Below, in pieces: positions 27,590-36,232 of a stretch of 64,000 nt of DNA. The stretch lies in the NCBI GenBank assembly GCA_900314685.1, contig OMWE01000006.1:1-64000 (forward strand). Reading direction: 5' to 3'. This DNA is from an uncultured Actinomycetes bacterium. Lineage in GTDB: Bacteria; Actinomycetota; Coriobacteriia; Coriobacteriales; Atopobiaceae. The first letter of the stretch is position 1; each line of letters opens with the position of its first letter. The notes beneath the pieces were generated by a model, which was given only the letters and a program-made list of their open reading frames with translations, did not search any database and was not told the origin of the DNA. Made by a program: the position numbers and the translations under genes.

Positions 27590-27614
27590 AATCTAAGTCT
27601 CTACATATGAGATT
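27590..27614. promoter_or_regulatory. Putative HspR operator upstream of clpB
   Basis: AATCTAA (27590-27596), 11 bp, TGAGATT (27608-27614). It differs from the dnaK site only in one base of the right half-site and in the spacer; both spacers begin GTCT. It lies 96 bp before the clpB start. Confidence 0.65.
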
Positions 27615-27703
27615 TTCTCACACGGAGCATGAGAGCTGCGGCGCGCTAAGACGAACGTGCCGCTCGGGAGCGGGCCGGCAGACGTGCAGTGTGCGCGCTT
27701 GTC

Positions 27704-29296
27704 TTATATGCGGCGGCCGAGGAGGTCCAGGCCGTACTCTATGGAGTCCACCAGGGCGTTCCAAGAGGCCTCGATGATGTTCTCGCTCACGCCGACGGTG
27801 CCCCAGGTACGCTCGCCGTCCGAGGTCACGATGGTCACGCGCGTCACGGCGCCGGTGCCCACGCTGCCGTCGATGATGCGGACCTTGAAGTCCACCAGCG
27901 AGAACGCCCCGATCTCCGAGTACGACTTGCCCAGCACCATGCGCAGCGCGGTGTCGAGCGCGCCGACCGGGCCCACGCCCTCGCCTGTCGCCACGTAGCG
28001 CTCGTCGCCCACGTGGATCTTGATCGTGGCCTCGCTCTCGGCGCCGGCCGCCCAGGCGTCGGCGTCCTCGCGGTCGTCGACGATCACGCGGAAGCTCTCG
28101 AGCGTAAAGTGCGGCTTGCGCAGACCGAGGTGCCCCAGGATGAGCAGGGCGAGCGAGGCGTCGGCCACCTCGAAGGAGTAGCCGCGCGACTCGCGCCGCT
28201 TCACGTCGTCCAGGATCTCCTGCACCAGCTCGGGCCGATCGGACAGGTCGTAGCCCAGGCGGCGGGCCTTGGCCAGCATGGACGCGCGGCCCGCGAGCTC
28301 GCTCACGAGCACGCTCTGCCTGTTGCCGACGACCTCGGGCTCGATGTGCTCGTAGGCGCTCGGGTAGCGCGCGATCGCGCTCACATGCAGGCCGCCCTTG
28401 TGCGTAAAAGCCGCGGCACCCGTATAGGGGGTGTTGGCCGGCAGCGTGACGTTGCAGGTCTCGGCCACAAAGTTGGCGACGTCGGTCAGCTGCGAGATGT
28501 CGGGCACGCAGTCGTACCCCATCTTGAGCTGGAGGTCGGCGACCACGGTCAGCAGGTCGGCGTTGCCCGCACGTTCGCCGAAGCCGTTGACGGTGCCCTG
28601 GACCTGGGTCGCGCCCGCCTTGACGCCCGCCAGGGTGTTGGCGACGGCGCAACCCGTGTCGTTGTGGCAGTGGACGCCGATGGCAGCATCGGGCAGCGCC
28701 GCGACGGTCGCGGCCACGATGTCGCGGACCTGGTCCGGCAGCAGGCCGCCCTTGGTCTCGCAGAGGCCCAGCGCGCTGGCGCCGGCCTCGTGGGCCGCGC
28801 GGACCACGGCCAGCGTGTAGTCGGGATCGAGCAGGTAGCCGTCGAAGAAGTGCTCGGCGTCGAAGACGACCTCGGCACCACCGGCCACCAGATACGCCAC
28901 GGAGTCCCGCACCATGCGGAGGTTTTCCTCGAGCGTCGTCTGCAGCGCATGCTCCACGTGGTCCGCCGCCGCCTTGCCTACGATCGTCACCACCGGCGCT
29001 CCGCTGGCCAGCAGGTCGGCGAGGCCCTGGTCCCGGTCGGCGGGTGTGTCTTTGCGGCAGGTGGAGCCAAAGGCGGCGATGCGTGCGTGCGTGAGCGGCA
29101 TCGTGCGCATCCGGCGGAAAAACTCGATGTCCTTGGGGTTGGACGCCGGGAAACCGCCCTCGATGATATCGATGCCAAACGAGTCGAGGCGCTGCACCAC
29201 CGCGAGTTTGTCTTCCAGGGAAAAAGAGATGCCCTCCCCCTGCTCGCCGTCGCGCAGGGTCGTGTCGTAGGTGATGATGTGCTGCCGAGTATTCAT
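27704..29296 (-). CDS. cimA: Citramalate synthase
   Basis: A 530-residue member of the isopropylmalate/citramalate synthase family, most like CimA, which condenses pyruvate with acetyl-CoA to (R)-citramalate and opens a threonine-independent route to isoleucine. The catalytic barrel has YDTTLRDGEQGEGISFSLED and the metal-binding HCHNDTGCAVANTLAG, followed by GTVNGFGERAGNADL. GAAAFTHKGGLHVSA is the usual linker motif. The C-terminal LeuA-type dimer domain (~390-530) provides feedback control. The length and the GFPASNPKD motif favour citramalate synthase over 2-isopropylmalate synthase. The start at 29296 is preceded by AAGGAC. No leader peptide or riboswitch is seen upstream. It appears to be transcribed alone. 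Confidence 0.88.
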   Translation of the reverse strand: MNTRQHIITYDTTLRDGEQGEGISFSLEDKLAVVQRLDSFGIDIIEGGFPASNPKDIEFFRRMRTMPLTHARIAAFGSTCRKDTPADRDQGLADLLASGAPVVTIVGKAAADHVEHALQTTLEENLRMVRDSVAYLVAGGAEVVFDAEHFFDGYLLDPDYTLAVVRAAHEAGASALGLCETKGGLLPDQVRDIVAATVAALPDAAIGVHCHNDTGCAVANTLAGVKAGATQVQGTVNGFGERAGNADLLTVVADLQLKMGYDCVPDISQLTDVANFVAETCNVTLPANTPYTGAAAFTHKGGLHVSAIARYPSAYEHIEPEVVGNRQSVLVSELAGRASMLAKARRLGYDLSDRPELVQEILDDVKRRESRGYSFEVADASLALLILGHLGLRKPHFTLESFRVIVDDREDADAWAAGAESEATIKIHVGDERYVATGEGVGPVGALDTALRMVLGKSYSEIGAFSLVDFKVRIIDGSVGTGAVTRVTIVTSDGERTWGTVGVSENIIEASWNALVDSIEYGLDLLGRRI

Positions 29297-29378
29297 GCGG
29301 GTCCTTCTCGTAGCCATGCGTTTCCCAGCCGTAGCTTCCACGGCGATGCTTCTATAGCCGTGCGGATGATTGTAGGGC

Positions 29379-29418
29379 AAAAAGAGAGGCCCGGCGGGCT
29401 GTGGGTCCCGTCGGGTCT
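29379..29418 (-). terminator. Rho-independent terminator of the beta-glucoside PTS operon
   Basis: AGACCCGACGGG (minus strand, 29418-29407) pairs with CCCGCCGGGCCTCT and is followed by TTTTTG (complement of 29379-29383). It lies about 30 bp after the permease stop codon. Confidence 0.75.
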
Positions 29419-29448
29419 GCTGGAGGAGGTAACTCTTGTCGGGGAGGG

Positions 29449-30807
29449 CTACTCGGCGTCCTCGCCGTCGAGCTCGGCCTGCTTGGCGGCGACGCGCTCG
29501 GAGATCTTCATGAAGGGCAGGTAGAGGGCCACGCCGATCACGAGGATGATCGCCTGTACGACGATCGCGCGCCAGTCACCGCCGGTGGCCAGGAAGCCGG
29601 AGATGAAGACCGGCGTGGTCCAAGGCACCATGGCGACGCAGGGGTTCATCAGGCCGAGCGCGGTGGCGCCGTAGGAGATGAGCATGCCGATCGTCGGGGT
29701 GAGCAGGAAGGGGATGAACATCGGGAGGTTAAAGACGATCGGGTAGCCAAAGATGATCGGCTCGTTGATGTTGAAGATGGAGGGGATGGAGGCCATCTTG
29801 ATGATGTCCTTGCTGGACTTGTCGTGGCTAAAGAGCAGGACGGCAATCACGAGGCACAGGGTGCAGCCGGAGCCGCCGAAGAGGGCGAACTGGTTGACGA
29901 TGTCCATGTTCATGATGTTGTAGCCACCCGCGGCGGAGCCGGCGAGGTTGGTCAGGGGCACACCGGCGGCGAAGGTCGCCATATTGTCGGTGATGTTGAT
30001 GGTCAGCAGGGGCTCGGCGAGGACGCCCGTGATCGTGGACTGGTGGATGCCCAGGCAGAAGAGCAGGTTGCCGAGGAAGTAGAGCAGGATGGTGCCGGGC
30101 AGCGAGGTATTGACGTTGCGCAGGGGCTCCTGGATGAGCCACTTGATGGTGGAGATCAGGTCGGAGCCAAAGGCGGAGAAGACCGCGGCGAAGACGCCGA
30201 AGACGGACAGGGTGAGCAGCATCGGGATCATGACGTTGAAGGAGTCGTTGACCGCGGGCGGCACCTCGTCGCCCAGGTTGATCTTGAGCTTGTCGATGCC
30301 GGAGAGCTTGATGAAGAGCTCGGTCGCGAGCAGGCCGACGATGATGCCGGAGAACATCGAGCTCGTGCCCAGGTTGCCGAAGGAGAGCGCGCCGTTCACG
30401 AGCGCGGTGTCGCCGGAGCCGTCGGCCAGCGAGGCATCGATGGCGAAGGGCATCATGGCGATCAGGGCCGCGACGCTGGTGACGCCGGCTGCCAGCGGGT
30501 TGCTGAAGACCTTCTGCTCGGCCAGGCGGTAGCCCGCGACGCAGGCGATCAGCATACCCGAGATGTTGAGCGTGCCGTTGGTCAGCGCGTTGCCCCAGGC
30601 CTGGACGTTGGTCAGCGCATCACCGGAGAGGAAGAGGGGGAAGAGGACGTTGTTCACGAGGACCGCGACGCCCGCGAGGATGTAGAGCGGGGTCAGCGTG
30701 GCGAAGGCGTCACGCAGGGCCATCAGATGGACCTCGGAGCCCACCTTTGCCGAGACTTCGGCGAACTTCTCGAGGAAGCCGCTCTTGTTTTCTGTTGCTT
30801 CTGCCAT
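29449..30807 (-). CDS. PTS lactose/cellobiose-family enzyme IIC
   Basis: A 452-residue membrane permease of the lactose/N,N'-diacetylchitobiose/cellobiose PTS family. It starts MAEATENKSGFLEKFAEVSA and has about ten helices, with GIHQSTITGVLAEPLL and the substrate-site motif IPSIFNINEPIIFGYPIVFN typical of the family. It carries no IIA or IIB domain, so it must use soluble IIA/IIB from elsewhere, for example those encoded at 38240-38932. The start at 30807 has AAAGGAGAG upstream and follows the GH1 stop by only 2 bp, so it is the second gene of that operon. The likely substrate is a beta-glucoside such as cellobiose, arbutin or salicin. Confidence 0.9.
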   Translation of the reverse strand: MAEATENKSGFLEKFAEVSAKVGSEVHLMALRDAFATLTPLYILAGVAVLVNNVLFPLFLSGDALTNVQAWGNALTNGTLNISGMLIACVAGYRLAEQKVFSNPLAAGVTSVAALIAMMPFAIDASLADGSGDTALVNGALSFGNLGTSSMFSGIIVGLLATELFIKLSGIDKLKINLGDEVPPAVNDSFNVMIPMLLTLSVFGVFAAVFSAFGSDLISTIKWLIQEPLRNVNTSLPGTILLYFLGNLLFCLGIHQSTITGVLAEPLLTINITDNMATFAAGVPLTNLAGSAAGGYNIMNMDIVNQFALFGGSGCTLCLVIAVLLFSHDKSSKDIIKMASIPSIFNINEPIIFGYPIVFNLPMFIPFLLTPTIGMLISYGATALGLMNPCVAMVPWTTPVFISGFLATGGDWRAIVVQAIILVIGVALYLPFMKISERVAAKQAELDGEDAE

Positions 30808-30809
30808 GG

Positions 30810-32216
30810 CTACTCTCCTTTGCACTCGTGGGTCTGCGCGACCTGGCGAAGCCACGCGGCCGACTTCTTCTCACGACGTTCGAGCCCGTGCTCGAGGTCG
30901 ACTTCCACAAATCCGTAGCGGTTCTTGTAGGCGTGGGCCCACGACCAGTTGTCGATCACGGCCCAGTAGTGGTAGCCGCGGCAGGGCGAGCCGTCCTGGA
31001 CGGCGTGCGCGACCTCGGCCAGGTGCTGGCTCACAAAGTCGATACGGTAGTCGTCCTGGATCTGGCCGGACGCGTCGCGGTAGGCGCCCTCGCCCTCGAC
31101 GCCCATGCCGTTCTCCGAGACGAACCACTCAAGCCCCGGATACTCGTTCTTGATCTTCATGCCAAAGTCGTAGAGGCCCCGCGGGTAGATCTCCCAGCCG
31201 CGGCTCTCGTTCATCACGGCGTCGGGCCAGACGTAGGGGTCGGCGAAGACGGGCTGGCCGTCCTCGGTCGTGTCGTGCGCGGGCGCCTGCACGCGCTCGG
31301 GGTGGTAATAGTTGAAGCCCAGCCAGTCGACCTTGCCCTCCGCCAGGATGGCCTCGTCGCCGGGACGGGTCTCCAGCGCCACGCCTCGCTCGGCCAGCGT
31401 CGCGAGCACGTCCGCAGGCAGCTCGCCGCGGGTCACAAGGTCCAGCCACCAGCGGTTGGAGATGCCGTCGGTCATGCGCAGCGCCTCGAGGTCGGCGTCG
31501 GTCGGGTCCTCGCGCGTATAGGGCGGCGCGAAGCAGTTGATGAGGCCGATGCGGGCGTCGTCGCGCATGAGGCCCTCGGCCTGCGCGAGACGGAACTCAC
31601 GGACGGCCAGGCTGTGAGCCAGCGAGATGTTGTACTGGGTGTTGGTGCCGCGGGTGAAGTTCTTGACGAAGGGGTACCACCAGCCCATGCGGTAGCGGTT
31701 GTCCGGTTCGACGATCGGCTCGTTGAAAGTGAACCAGCAGCGCACCTCTTGGCCGAACTCGCGGAACGCGAGACGCGCATAGTGGGCGTAGGCCTCGACG
31801 ACCTCACGGGACTCCCAGCCGCCGCGCCAGAAGAGGTAGGCCGGCATATCGAAGTGGTAGAGGTTGACGAAAATCTCGATGCCGATCTCGCGCGCCGCAG
31901 CAAAGACGCGATGGTAGAAGGCCGCGCCCTCGGGGTTGAGCCGGCCGTTCTGATCGACCAGGCGGGTCCACTGGATGGACGTGCGGTAGGAGTCGAGGCC
32001 AAGGGACTTGAGCAGGCGCAGGTCGTCCTCGTAGCGGTGGTAAAAGTCGTTGCCCATGTAGCTGCCCACGCAGTTGTGGAAGTCGGTCAGGCGCTCGTCG
32101 CTCCAGAGGTCCCAGACGCTCGCGATCCTCCCGTCGGCCTTGTAGGCGCCTTCCGTCTGCGGGCCGGATGCCGCGGCGCCGAAGAAGAAGTCGCGCGGGA
32201 GTGTGAAGCTCTCCAT
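30810..32216 (-). CDS. Glycoside hydrolase family 1, 6-phospho-beta-glucosidase type
   Basis: A 468-residue GH1 enzyme. The acid/base Glu166 is in FTFNEPIVE and the nucleophile Glu368 in WFVSENGMG. Near the C-terminus, NWSWAHAYKNRYGF has the Lys and Tyr that contact the 6-phosphate in phospho-beta-glucosidases, though the preceding DNW resembles plain beta-glucosidases. The coupling to a PTS permease makes a phosphorylated substrate likely: it would split a 6-phospho-beta-glucoside to glucose 6-phosphate and an aglycone or glucose. No signal peptide. The start follows GAAAGGGGAG. It is the first gene of the operon and is divergent from the GntR regulator at 32449. Confidence 0.92.
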   Translation of the reverse strand: MESFTLPRDFFFGAAASGPQTEGAYKADGRIASVWDLWSDERLTDFHNCVGSYMGNDFYHRYEDDLRLLKSLGLDSYRTSIQWTRLVDQNGRLNPEGAAFYHRVFAAAREIGIEIFVNLYHFDMPAYLFWRGGWESREVVEAYAHYARLAFREFGQEVRCWFTFNEPIVEPDNRYRMGWWYPFVKNFTRGTNTQYNISLAHSLAVREFRLAQAEGLMRDDARIGLINCFAPPYTREDPTDADLEALRMTDGISNRWWLDLVTRGELPADVLATLAERGVALETRPGDEAILAEGKVDWLGFNYYHPERVQAPAHDTTEDGQPVFADPYVWPDAVMNESRGWEIYPRGLYDFGMKIKNEYPGLEWFVSENGMGVEGEGAYRDASGQIQDDYRIDFVSQHLAEVAHAVQDGSPCRGYHYWAVIDNWSWAHAYKNRYGFVEVDLEHGLERREKKSAAWLRQVAQTHECKGE

Positions 32217-32257
32217 TCGTCTCCCCTTTCATTACATATCTGCTAACCATGTTGGTA

Positions 32258-32276
32258 TATCTTGTTTATTAAGATA
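32258..32276. promoter_or_regulatory. Candidate operator in the GH1/GntR divergent promoter region
   Basis: TATCTT (32258-32263) and AAGATA (32271-32276) form an inverted repeat with a 7-bp spacer, in a 230-bp AT-rich region between divergent genes. A related TATCTTCTTAAGACA stretch occurs upstream of the ROK kinase near 35168. GntR/HutC repressors often bind such short palindromes, so control by the adjacent GntR protein is plausible. Confidence 0.35.
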
Positions 32277-32448
32277 GCATATATGTTTAGAAGAAGAGCG
32301 AGTCTCTTACCTTTCCTTGTAAATATGGGTGAACGGTCAGGTTCACGCGCTTAATGGTATTTCTGCTATATGTTGTTTATTATTTATATATACTATCTTT
32401 CGACTCTTACGGAAAAGCTGGTATGTGCACGCGCGATAAGGAGCAAGG

Positions 32449-33165
32449 ATGCTGAAGTACGAGGTGGTCCTCAACGACCTGGCCGGAAAGATCGACAACG
32501 GGGTCTACAAGCCCAACCAGCAGCTCCCCACCATCGCGGAACTCTGCGATATCTATGCCGTGAGCAATATCACGGTCAAGAAAGCGCTCGACGAGCTAGC
32601 GCTGCGCGGCATGATCTCCAAGCGCAAGGGTTCGGGTTGCTATGTGAAGGGTGTTTTTGCCAAGACCGCGTCGGTCGGCCAGATGAGCGGGCAGATGAGC
32701 GGCTTCTCCGCCGAGGTCGCCTCGAAGGGCGGCACGCTCGTCTCGAAGGTGCTCGATTTCTCCGTCGTGCATCCCGACGTGGCCGTCGCCGAGAAGCTCG
32801 GCATGTCCGAGCAGGACTTCGTGTACTACATCAACCGCGTGCGCGTCCTGGACGGGGAGCCGCAGGTCATCGAGTACACCTACATGCCCATCGCCAAGAT
32901 CCCCGGCCTGCGCCTGGAGCACGTGCAGTCCTCGATCTACCAGTACATCGAGCGAGACCTGGGGCTCAAGATCGACAGCGCCCACCGCGCGGTGCGCGCC
33001 AAGATGCCGACCGTCGAGGAACAAAAAGAGCTCGACCTCGACGGGCAGACGCCCGTGCTCGAGGTCGAGCAGGTAGGCTTCCTGGATGACGGCGAGCCTT
33101 TTGAGTACAGCATCTCGCGCCACGCTGGCAATAGGTACGACTTCTATACCGTCGCCAAGCACTAG
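32449..33165 (+). CDS. GntR/HutC family transcriptional regulator
   Basis: A 238-residue GntR-family regulator of the HutC subgroup. The N-terminal winged helix (about 3-70) has YEVVLNDLAGKIDNGVYKPN and SNITVKKALDELALRGMI. The C-terminal UTRA ligand-binding domain (about 90-235) contains YYINRVRVLDGEPQVIEYTY and a late PTVEEQKELDL. Such proteins commonly control PTS beta-glucoside operons and sense the sugar phosphate. It starts at 32449 after AAGGAG and is divergent from the GH1-PTS operon, its most likely target. The last codons and the stop lie in a 23-bp unit that is then repeated twice downstream, so the 3' end has been duplicated without changing the protein. Confidence 0.9.
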   Translation: MLKYEVVLNDLAGKIDNGVYKPNQQLPTIAELCDIYAVSNITVKKALDELALRGMISKRKGSGCYVKGVFAKTASVGQMSGQMSGFSAEVASKGGTLVSKVLDFSVVHPDVAVAEKLGMSEQDFVYYINRVRVLDGEPQVIEYTYMPIAKIPGLRLEHVQSSIYQYIERDLGLKIDSAHRAVRAKMPTVEEQKELDLDGQTPVLEVEQVGFLDDGEPFEYSISRHAGNRYDFYTVAKH

Positions 33166-33212
33166 GCTATACCGCCGCCAAGCACTAGGCTATACCGCCG
33201 CCAAGCACCAGG
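33144..33212. repeat. Three 23-bp tandem repeats at the 3' end of the GntR gene
   Basis: Three consecutive 23-bp units (33144-33166, 33167-33189, 33190-33212), beginning CTATACCG and differing at one or two positions. The first unit contains the stop codon of the GntR gene. Confidence 0.85.
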
Positions 33213-33260
33213 CGCGGGAAGACAGGCGGTGCGGGCAGACGAGTGGCGCGGGCAGACGGA

Positions 33261-34232
33261 CTATGCCGCCGGCACTGTCACGCGCAGGAGGGTGCAGCCG
33301 TTCGCACCAGGGGTTACGTGAAGTTCGGCATCCTGCGCCGGGACGAAATAGGTCTCCCCTGCCTTGCCCGCGGCGGTCTGATCGCCGAGCGTGAGGTCGG
33401 CGCTGCCCGCGAGCAGGATGACCGCCATGAAGCTGTCGGCCGAGACAGGCAGGTCCGCGGCGCCGTCCAGCACCCAGCGCTCGGTACGGAAGCAGCTGCC
33501 CTGGCCGACCATCTGGCGCGTGCCGCCGGGCACCGCCTGCGGGTCTTCCAGGTCGCCGAGGCCGGCCAACGGCGCGAGGTTGGCGACGTCGCAGGCCTGC
33601 GGGATGTGCAGCTCACGCGGCTTGCCGTCGGCGCCCACGCGGCCAAAGTCCCACACGCGGTAGGTGGTGTCAGAATTCTGCTGCACCTCAGCCAGGAGGA
33701 TGCCGCCGCCGATCGCGTGCAGGGTCCCCGCCTGGATGAAGTACACATCGCCCGGCTTGACGGGCACGCGGTTGAGTTTGTCTTCGATGAAGCCGTCGGC
33801 GATTGCCGCCGCAAACTCCTCCGGCGTCATCTGCTCGCGGACGCCCAGGTAGAGGAAGGCGCCTGGGTCGGCGGCCAGGATGATCCACATCTCGGTCTTG
33901 CCGTAGGGCATGCCGTTGGCGCGCGCGTAGGCGTCGTTGGGGTGCACCTGGATGGAGAGCGGAGTCGCAGCATCGATGAACTTGATGAGCGTCGGGAAGG
34001 CATCCATGACCTCGGCGTTCTTGCCCAGGCCCGCGGGACCGAGCTCGTTCACGTAGTCGAGGAAGCTCTCCCCCGCGTGCGGGCCCGAGGCGACGATGCT
34101 CGGATTGTCCTCGCGTGCGGAGAGGATCCAGGCCTCACCGACGCCCTCGCCCACCTCGTTGGGCTCGCCGAGGCGCTTGCCGCCCCAGATCTTGTGGACA
34201 AGAGCCGGCTCAAGACGAACAAATGCAGACAT
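33261..34232 (-). CDS. manA: Mannose-6-phosphate isomerase, class I
   Basis: A 323-residue type I phosphomannose isomerase of the short bacterial form, interconverting mannose 6-phosphate and fructose 6-phosphate. The zinc-binding cupin shows IKFIDAATPLSIQVHPNDAYA, GKTEMWIILAADPGAFLYLG and VYFIQAGTLHAIGGGILLAE, matching the His/Glu ligands of the family. A smaller second cupin-like half ends with GETYFVPAQDAELHV. It starts at 34232, 8 bp after the ROK kinase, in one operon. Together the two would convert free fructose or mannose to phosphates that enter glycolysis. This ManA-ROK pairing is common in Firmicutes. Confidence 0.93.
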   Translation of the reverse strand: MSAFVRLEPALVHKIWGGKRLGEPNEVGEGVGEAWILSAREDNPSIVASGPHAGESFLDYVNELGPAGLGKNAEVMDAFPTLIKFIDAATPLSIQVHPNDAYARANGMPYGKTEMWIILAADPGAFLYLGVREQMTPEEFAAAIADGFIEDKLNRVPVKPGDVYFIQAGTLHAIGGGILLAEVQQNSDTTYRVWDFGRVGADGKPRELHIPQACDVANLAPLAGLGDLEDPQAVPGGTRQMVGQGSCFRTERWVLDGAADLPVSADSFMAVILLAGSADLTLGDQTAAGKAGETYFVPAQDAELHVTPGANGCTLLRVTVPAA

Positions 34233-34240
34233 GCTTCCTC

Positions 34241-35119
34241 CTACTTTTCCAACGCTCGGCGGCCGAGCTCAAGGCAACCGAGGATGCCCTGGTTTTCGTG
34301 CAGGCTGTTGGGCACGATGTAGCTGTCGAGGTCCTCGAGCTCGGCCGTGCGGATGTACCCGGCAAGACAGCGCATGGTCGCCTCACGCACCAACGGGAAG
34401 AGCTGCTCCTGCTTCATCACGCCGCCGCCGAGGATGATCTTCTGCGGCGAGTAGCACAGGATGTAGTCGCAGAGCGCCTGGCCCAGGTACTCGGCCTCCA
34501 GCTCCCAGACCTCGGGGCGGTCGGCCAGCTCGACGCCCTTGGCACCCCAGCGCGCCTCGATCGAGGGGCCGGCAGCCAGACCCTCCAGGCAGTTGGGGTG
34601 GAAGGGGCAGACGCTCTTACCGGGGTCCTTTGGCAAGGGCGTGAGCAGGATGTGGCCCGCCTCGGGGTGCAGCATGCCATGGAGCAGATGGCCGCCGACC
34701 ATCACACCCGCGCCGACACCCGTACCGATGGTCAGATAGACGACGGTATCTAGCCCGCGGGCGCACCCGTAGGTCGCCTCGCCCAGGCAGGCAACGTTGA
34801 CGTCGGTATCATAACCCATGGGCACATCGCAGCCCGCGCGCATAGTGCCCAGGAAGTCGTAGCCGCGCCAACCCGGCTTGGGCGTGTCGAGCACATGGCC
34901 GTACAGCGGGCTCGCGGGGTCCACGGCCGTGGGGCCAAACGCGCCGATGCCCACAGCGTCGACCTGCCGCTCGGCAAACCACGCCGCCATCTGAGGCACC
35001 ACCTGCTCGGGGGCCGTGGTTGGTATCGACTCGCGCTCCAGTATCTGACCGTCCTCCGTTCCCACCGCCAGCACCATCTTGGTGCCGCCTGCCTCCAATG
35101 CGCCGATTCGCTTGCTCAT
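34241..35119 (-). CDS. ROK family fructokinase/hexokinase
   Basis: A 292-residue ROK kinase. The phosphate-binding motif is GALEAGGTKMVLAVG, followed by GIGAFGPTAVDP. The ROK signature with the zinc site is HPEAGHILL followed by CPFHPNCLEGLAAGPS. The catalytic Asp lies in YDTDVNVACLGE. The sequence is closest to ROK fructokinases (GmuE/ScrK type) rather than glucokinases, which fits the adjacent ManA gene; mannose or fructose is the likely substrate. The start at 35119 is chosen over the ATG just before it because AGGGAG then stands at a normal distance. An AT-rich upstream region with a TATCTT-type motif may place it under GntR control. Confidence 0.88.
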   Translation of the reverse strand: MSKRIGALEAGGTKMVLAVGTEDGQILERESIPTTAPEQVVPQMAAWFAERQVDAVGIGAFGPTAVDPASPLYGHVLDTPKPGWRGYDFLGTMRAGCDVPMGYDTDVNVACLGEATYGCARGLDTVVYLTIGTGVGAGVMVGGHLLHGMLHPEAGHILLTPLPKDPGKSVCPFHPNCLEGLAAGPSIEARWGAKGVELADRPEVWELEAEYLGQALCDYILCYSPQKIILGGGVMKQEQLFPLVREATMRCLAGYIRTAELEDLDSYIVPNSLHENQGILGCLELGRRALEK

Positions 35120-35199
35120 CATGACTCCCTTTGTCGTTTGATGTTATGTCTACTTTATTATTATATATATCTTCTTAAGACATACCGACATTCGGCAAA

Positions 35200-35276
35200 C
35201 GGTAAGAAATCCCCGTGCTGCGGTACATGGGAACTATCGGTAAAGAAATCCCCGCGCTACGGTGCACGGGGATTAT
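35200..35276. repeat. Two ~38-bp hairpin-forming tandem repeats
   Basis: Two diverged copies (35200-35237 and 35238-35276) beginning CGGTAA(A)GAAATCCCCG. In the second, AATCCCCG pairs with CGGGGATT. They lie in the 270-bp gap upstream of the ROK kinase and downstream of nothing recognisable. Confidence 0.6.
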
Positions 35277-35391
35277 CGTCACATAGCGTGTCTGACCTAT
35301 GCAGGCTCTACTGGCGGGCGCATGATGTGACGACTGTCCAATAGCATTCCGTGGCATCAAAATGCCGTGCCTGCCGTGCTCCGCTTGCTCG

Positions 35392-35985
35392 CTATTCGTC
35401 CACTAGCTTGATCTGGTCCATCACGGCGTCGCGGTATTCCTGCGACCATCCACGAATCGTGATTTGATAGACCCGGTCACCCTGTCCGTCGGAGACCACC
35501 ATGTCGATGATCTTGCGCGGCTCGTCCTCGGTCTTGCCGCTACCGAAGGTCACATATTGGTCGGCGCTCGTAATGACATGGCCGCCAATCTTGTCTTCCA
35601 CGACATTTTCGAAGTGGTAAGAATTGCCGTCGCGCTCCAGGTCGTTGAAGCCGTTCTCAAAACTCGCGTCGGCCTGATCGGCATCATCAGCAGCCATGAC
35701 CTCGATGCGTATCACATTGGTATCCATGGAGACGTGTTCGTCGTCCGTCTCGGGAATCCAGTTGAGGATGTCGGTATTGAGCTTGTCCTCGACGACGCGC
35801 GTATCCGCGGGCAGAGGGATGGTGAATGTGCCGGAAATGACGTGAGTGACGCACTCGACGCCGCCCACTTCGGTCTTGGAATCGTCGGCGATCGCATCTT
35901 TGACTTTGGGGTTGCAACCCGTCAGCGATACCGCCATTGCGAGGCCTGCCATGGTAAGACAAGCGATTCGCAGCCACTTCTTCAT
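35392..35985 (-). CDS. Lipoprotein of unknown function
   Basis: A 197-residue secreted lipoprotein. It has a basic start (MKKWLR), a hydrophobic stretch and the lipobox SLTGCN, so the Cys at about 24 should be lipid-modified at the outer face of the membrane. The mature part is acidic, with no Cys or repeats, and ends in a beta-rich segment (RVYQITIRGWSQEYRDAVMDQI). I recognise no domain; the pattern resembles small actinobacterial lipoproteins of about this size, and the lipoprotein at 44758-45414 has a similar C-terminal end (a few strands, then a helix with Gln and Lys). Good ribosome-binding site (GAGAGGAG). It is not clearly part of an operon. Confidence 0.8.
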   Translation of the reverse strand: MKKWLRIACLTMAGLAMAVSLTGCNPKVKDAIADDSKTEVGGVECVTHVISGTFTIPLPADTRVVEDKLNTDILNWIPETDDEHVSMDTNVIRIEVMAADDADQADASFENGFNDLERDGNSYHFENVVEDKIGGHVITSADQYVTFGSGKTEDEPRKIIDMVVSDGQGDRVYQITIRGWSQEYRDAVMDQIKLVDE

Positions 35986-36145
35986 AGCACTCCTCTCAAA
36001 ATCACACGAGCAATAATTGTACCAAAGAGCCTCATTGGTGTGGTGGATATGGCGGCAGGCGAATTCCCAGCATGCTGCTGGCGTACACCCTCATCTGCGA
36101 CATACATCCAGACCGGATTCAGACCTGTCTGGATTGCACGCGACA

Positions 36146-36182
36146 CAAAAAGCGAGGCCGCCCAATCGGACGACCTCGCTTT
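36146..36182 (-). terminator. Rho-independent terminator of the PTS A-B-C operon
   Basis: AAGCGAGG (36150-36157) pairs with CCTCGCTT (36174-36181) with further internal pairs. On the minus strand the stem ends in TTTTTG (complement of 36147-36151), about 50 bp after the permease stop. Confidence 0.85.
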
Positions 36183-36232
36183 GTCACACCCGGCACAGGG
36201 AGGTAAGCCGGGCATCATGTAAGAACCTGCTC

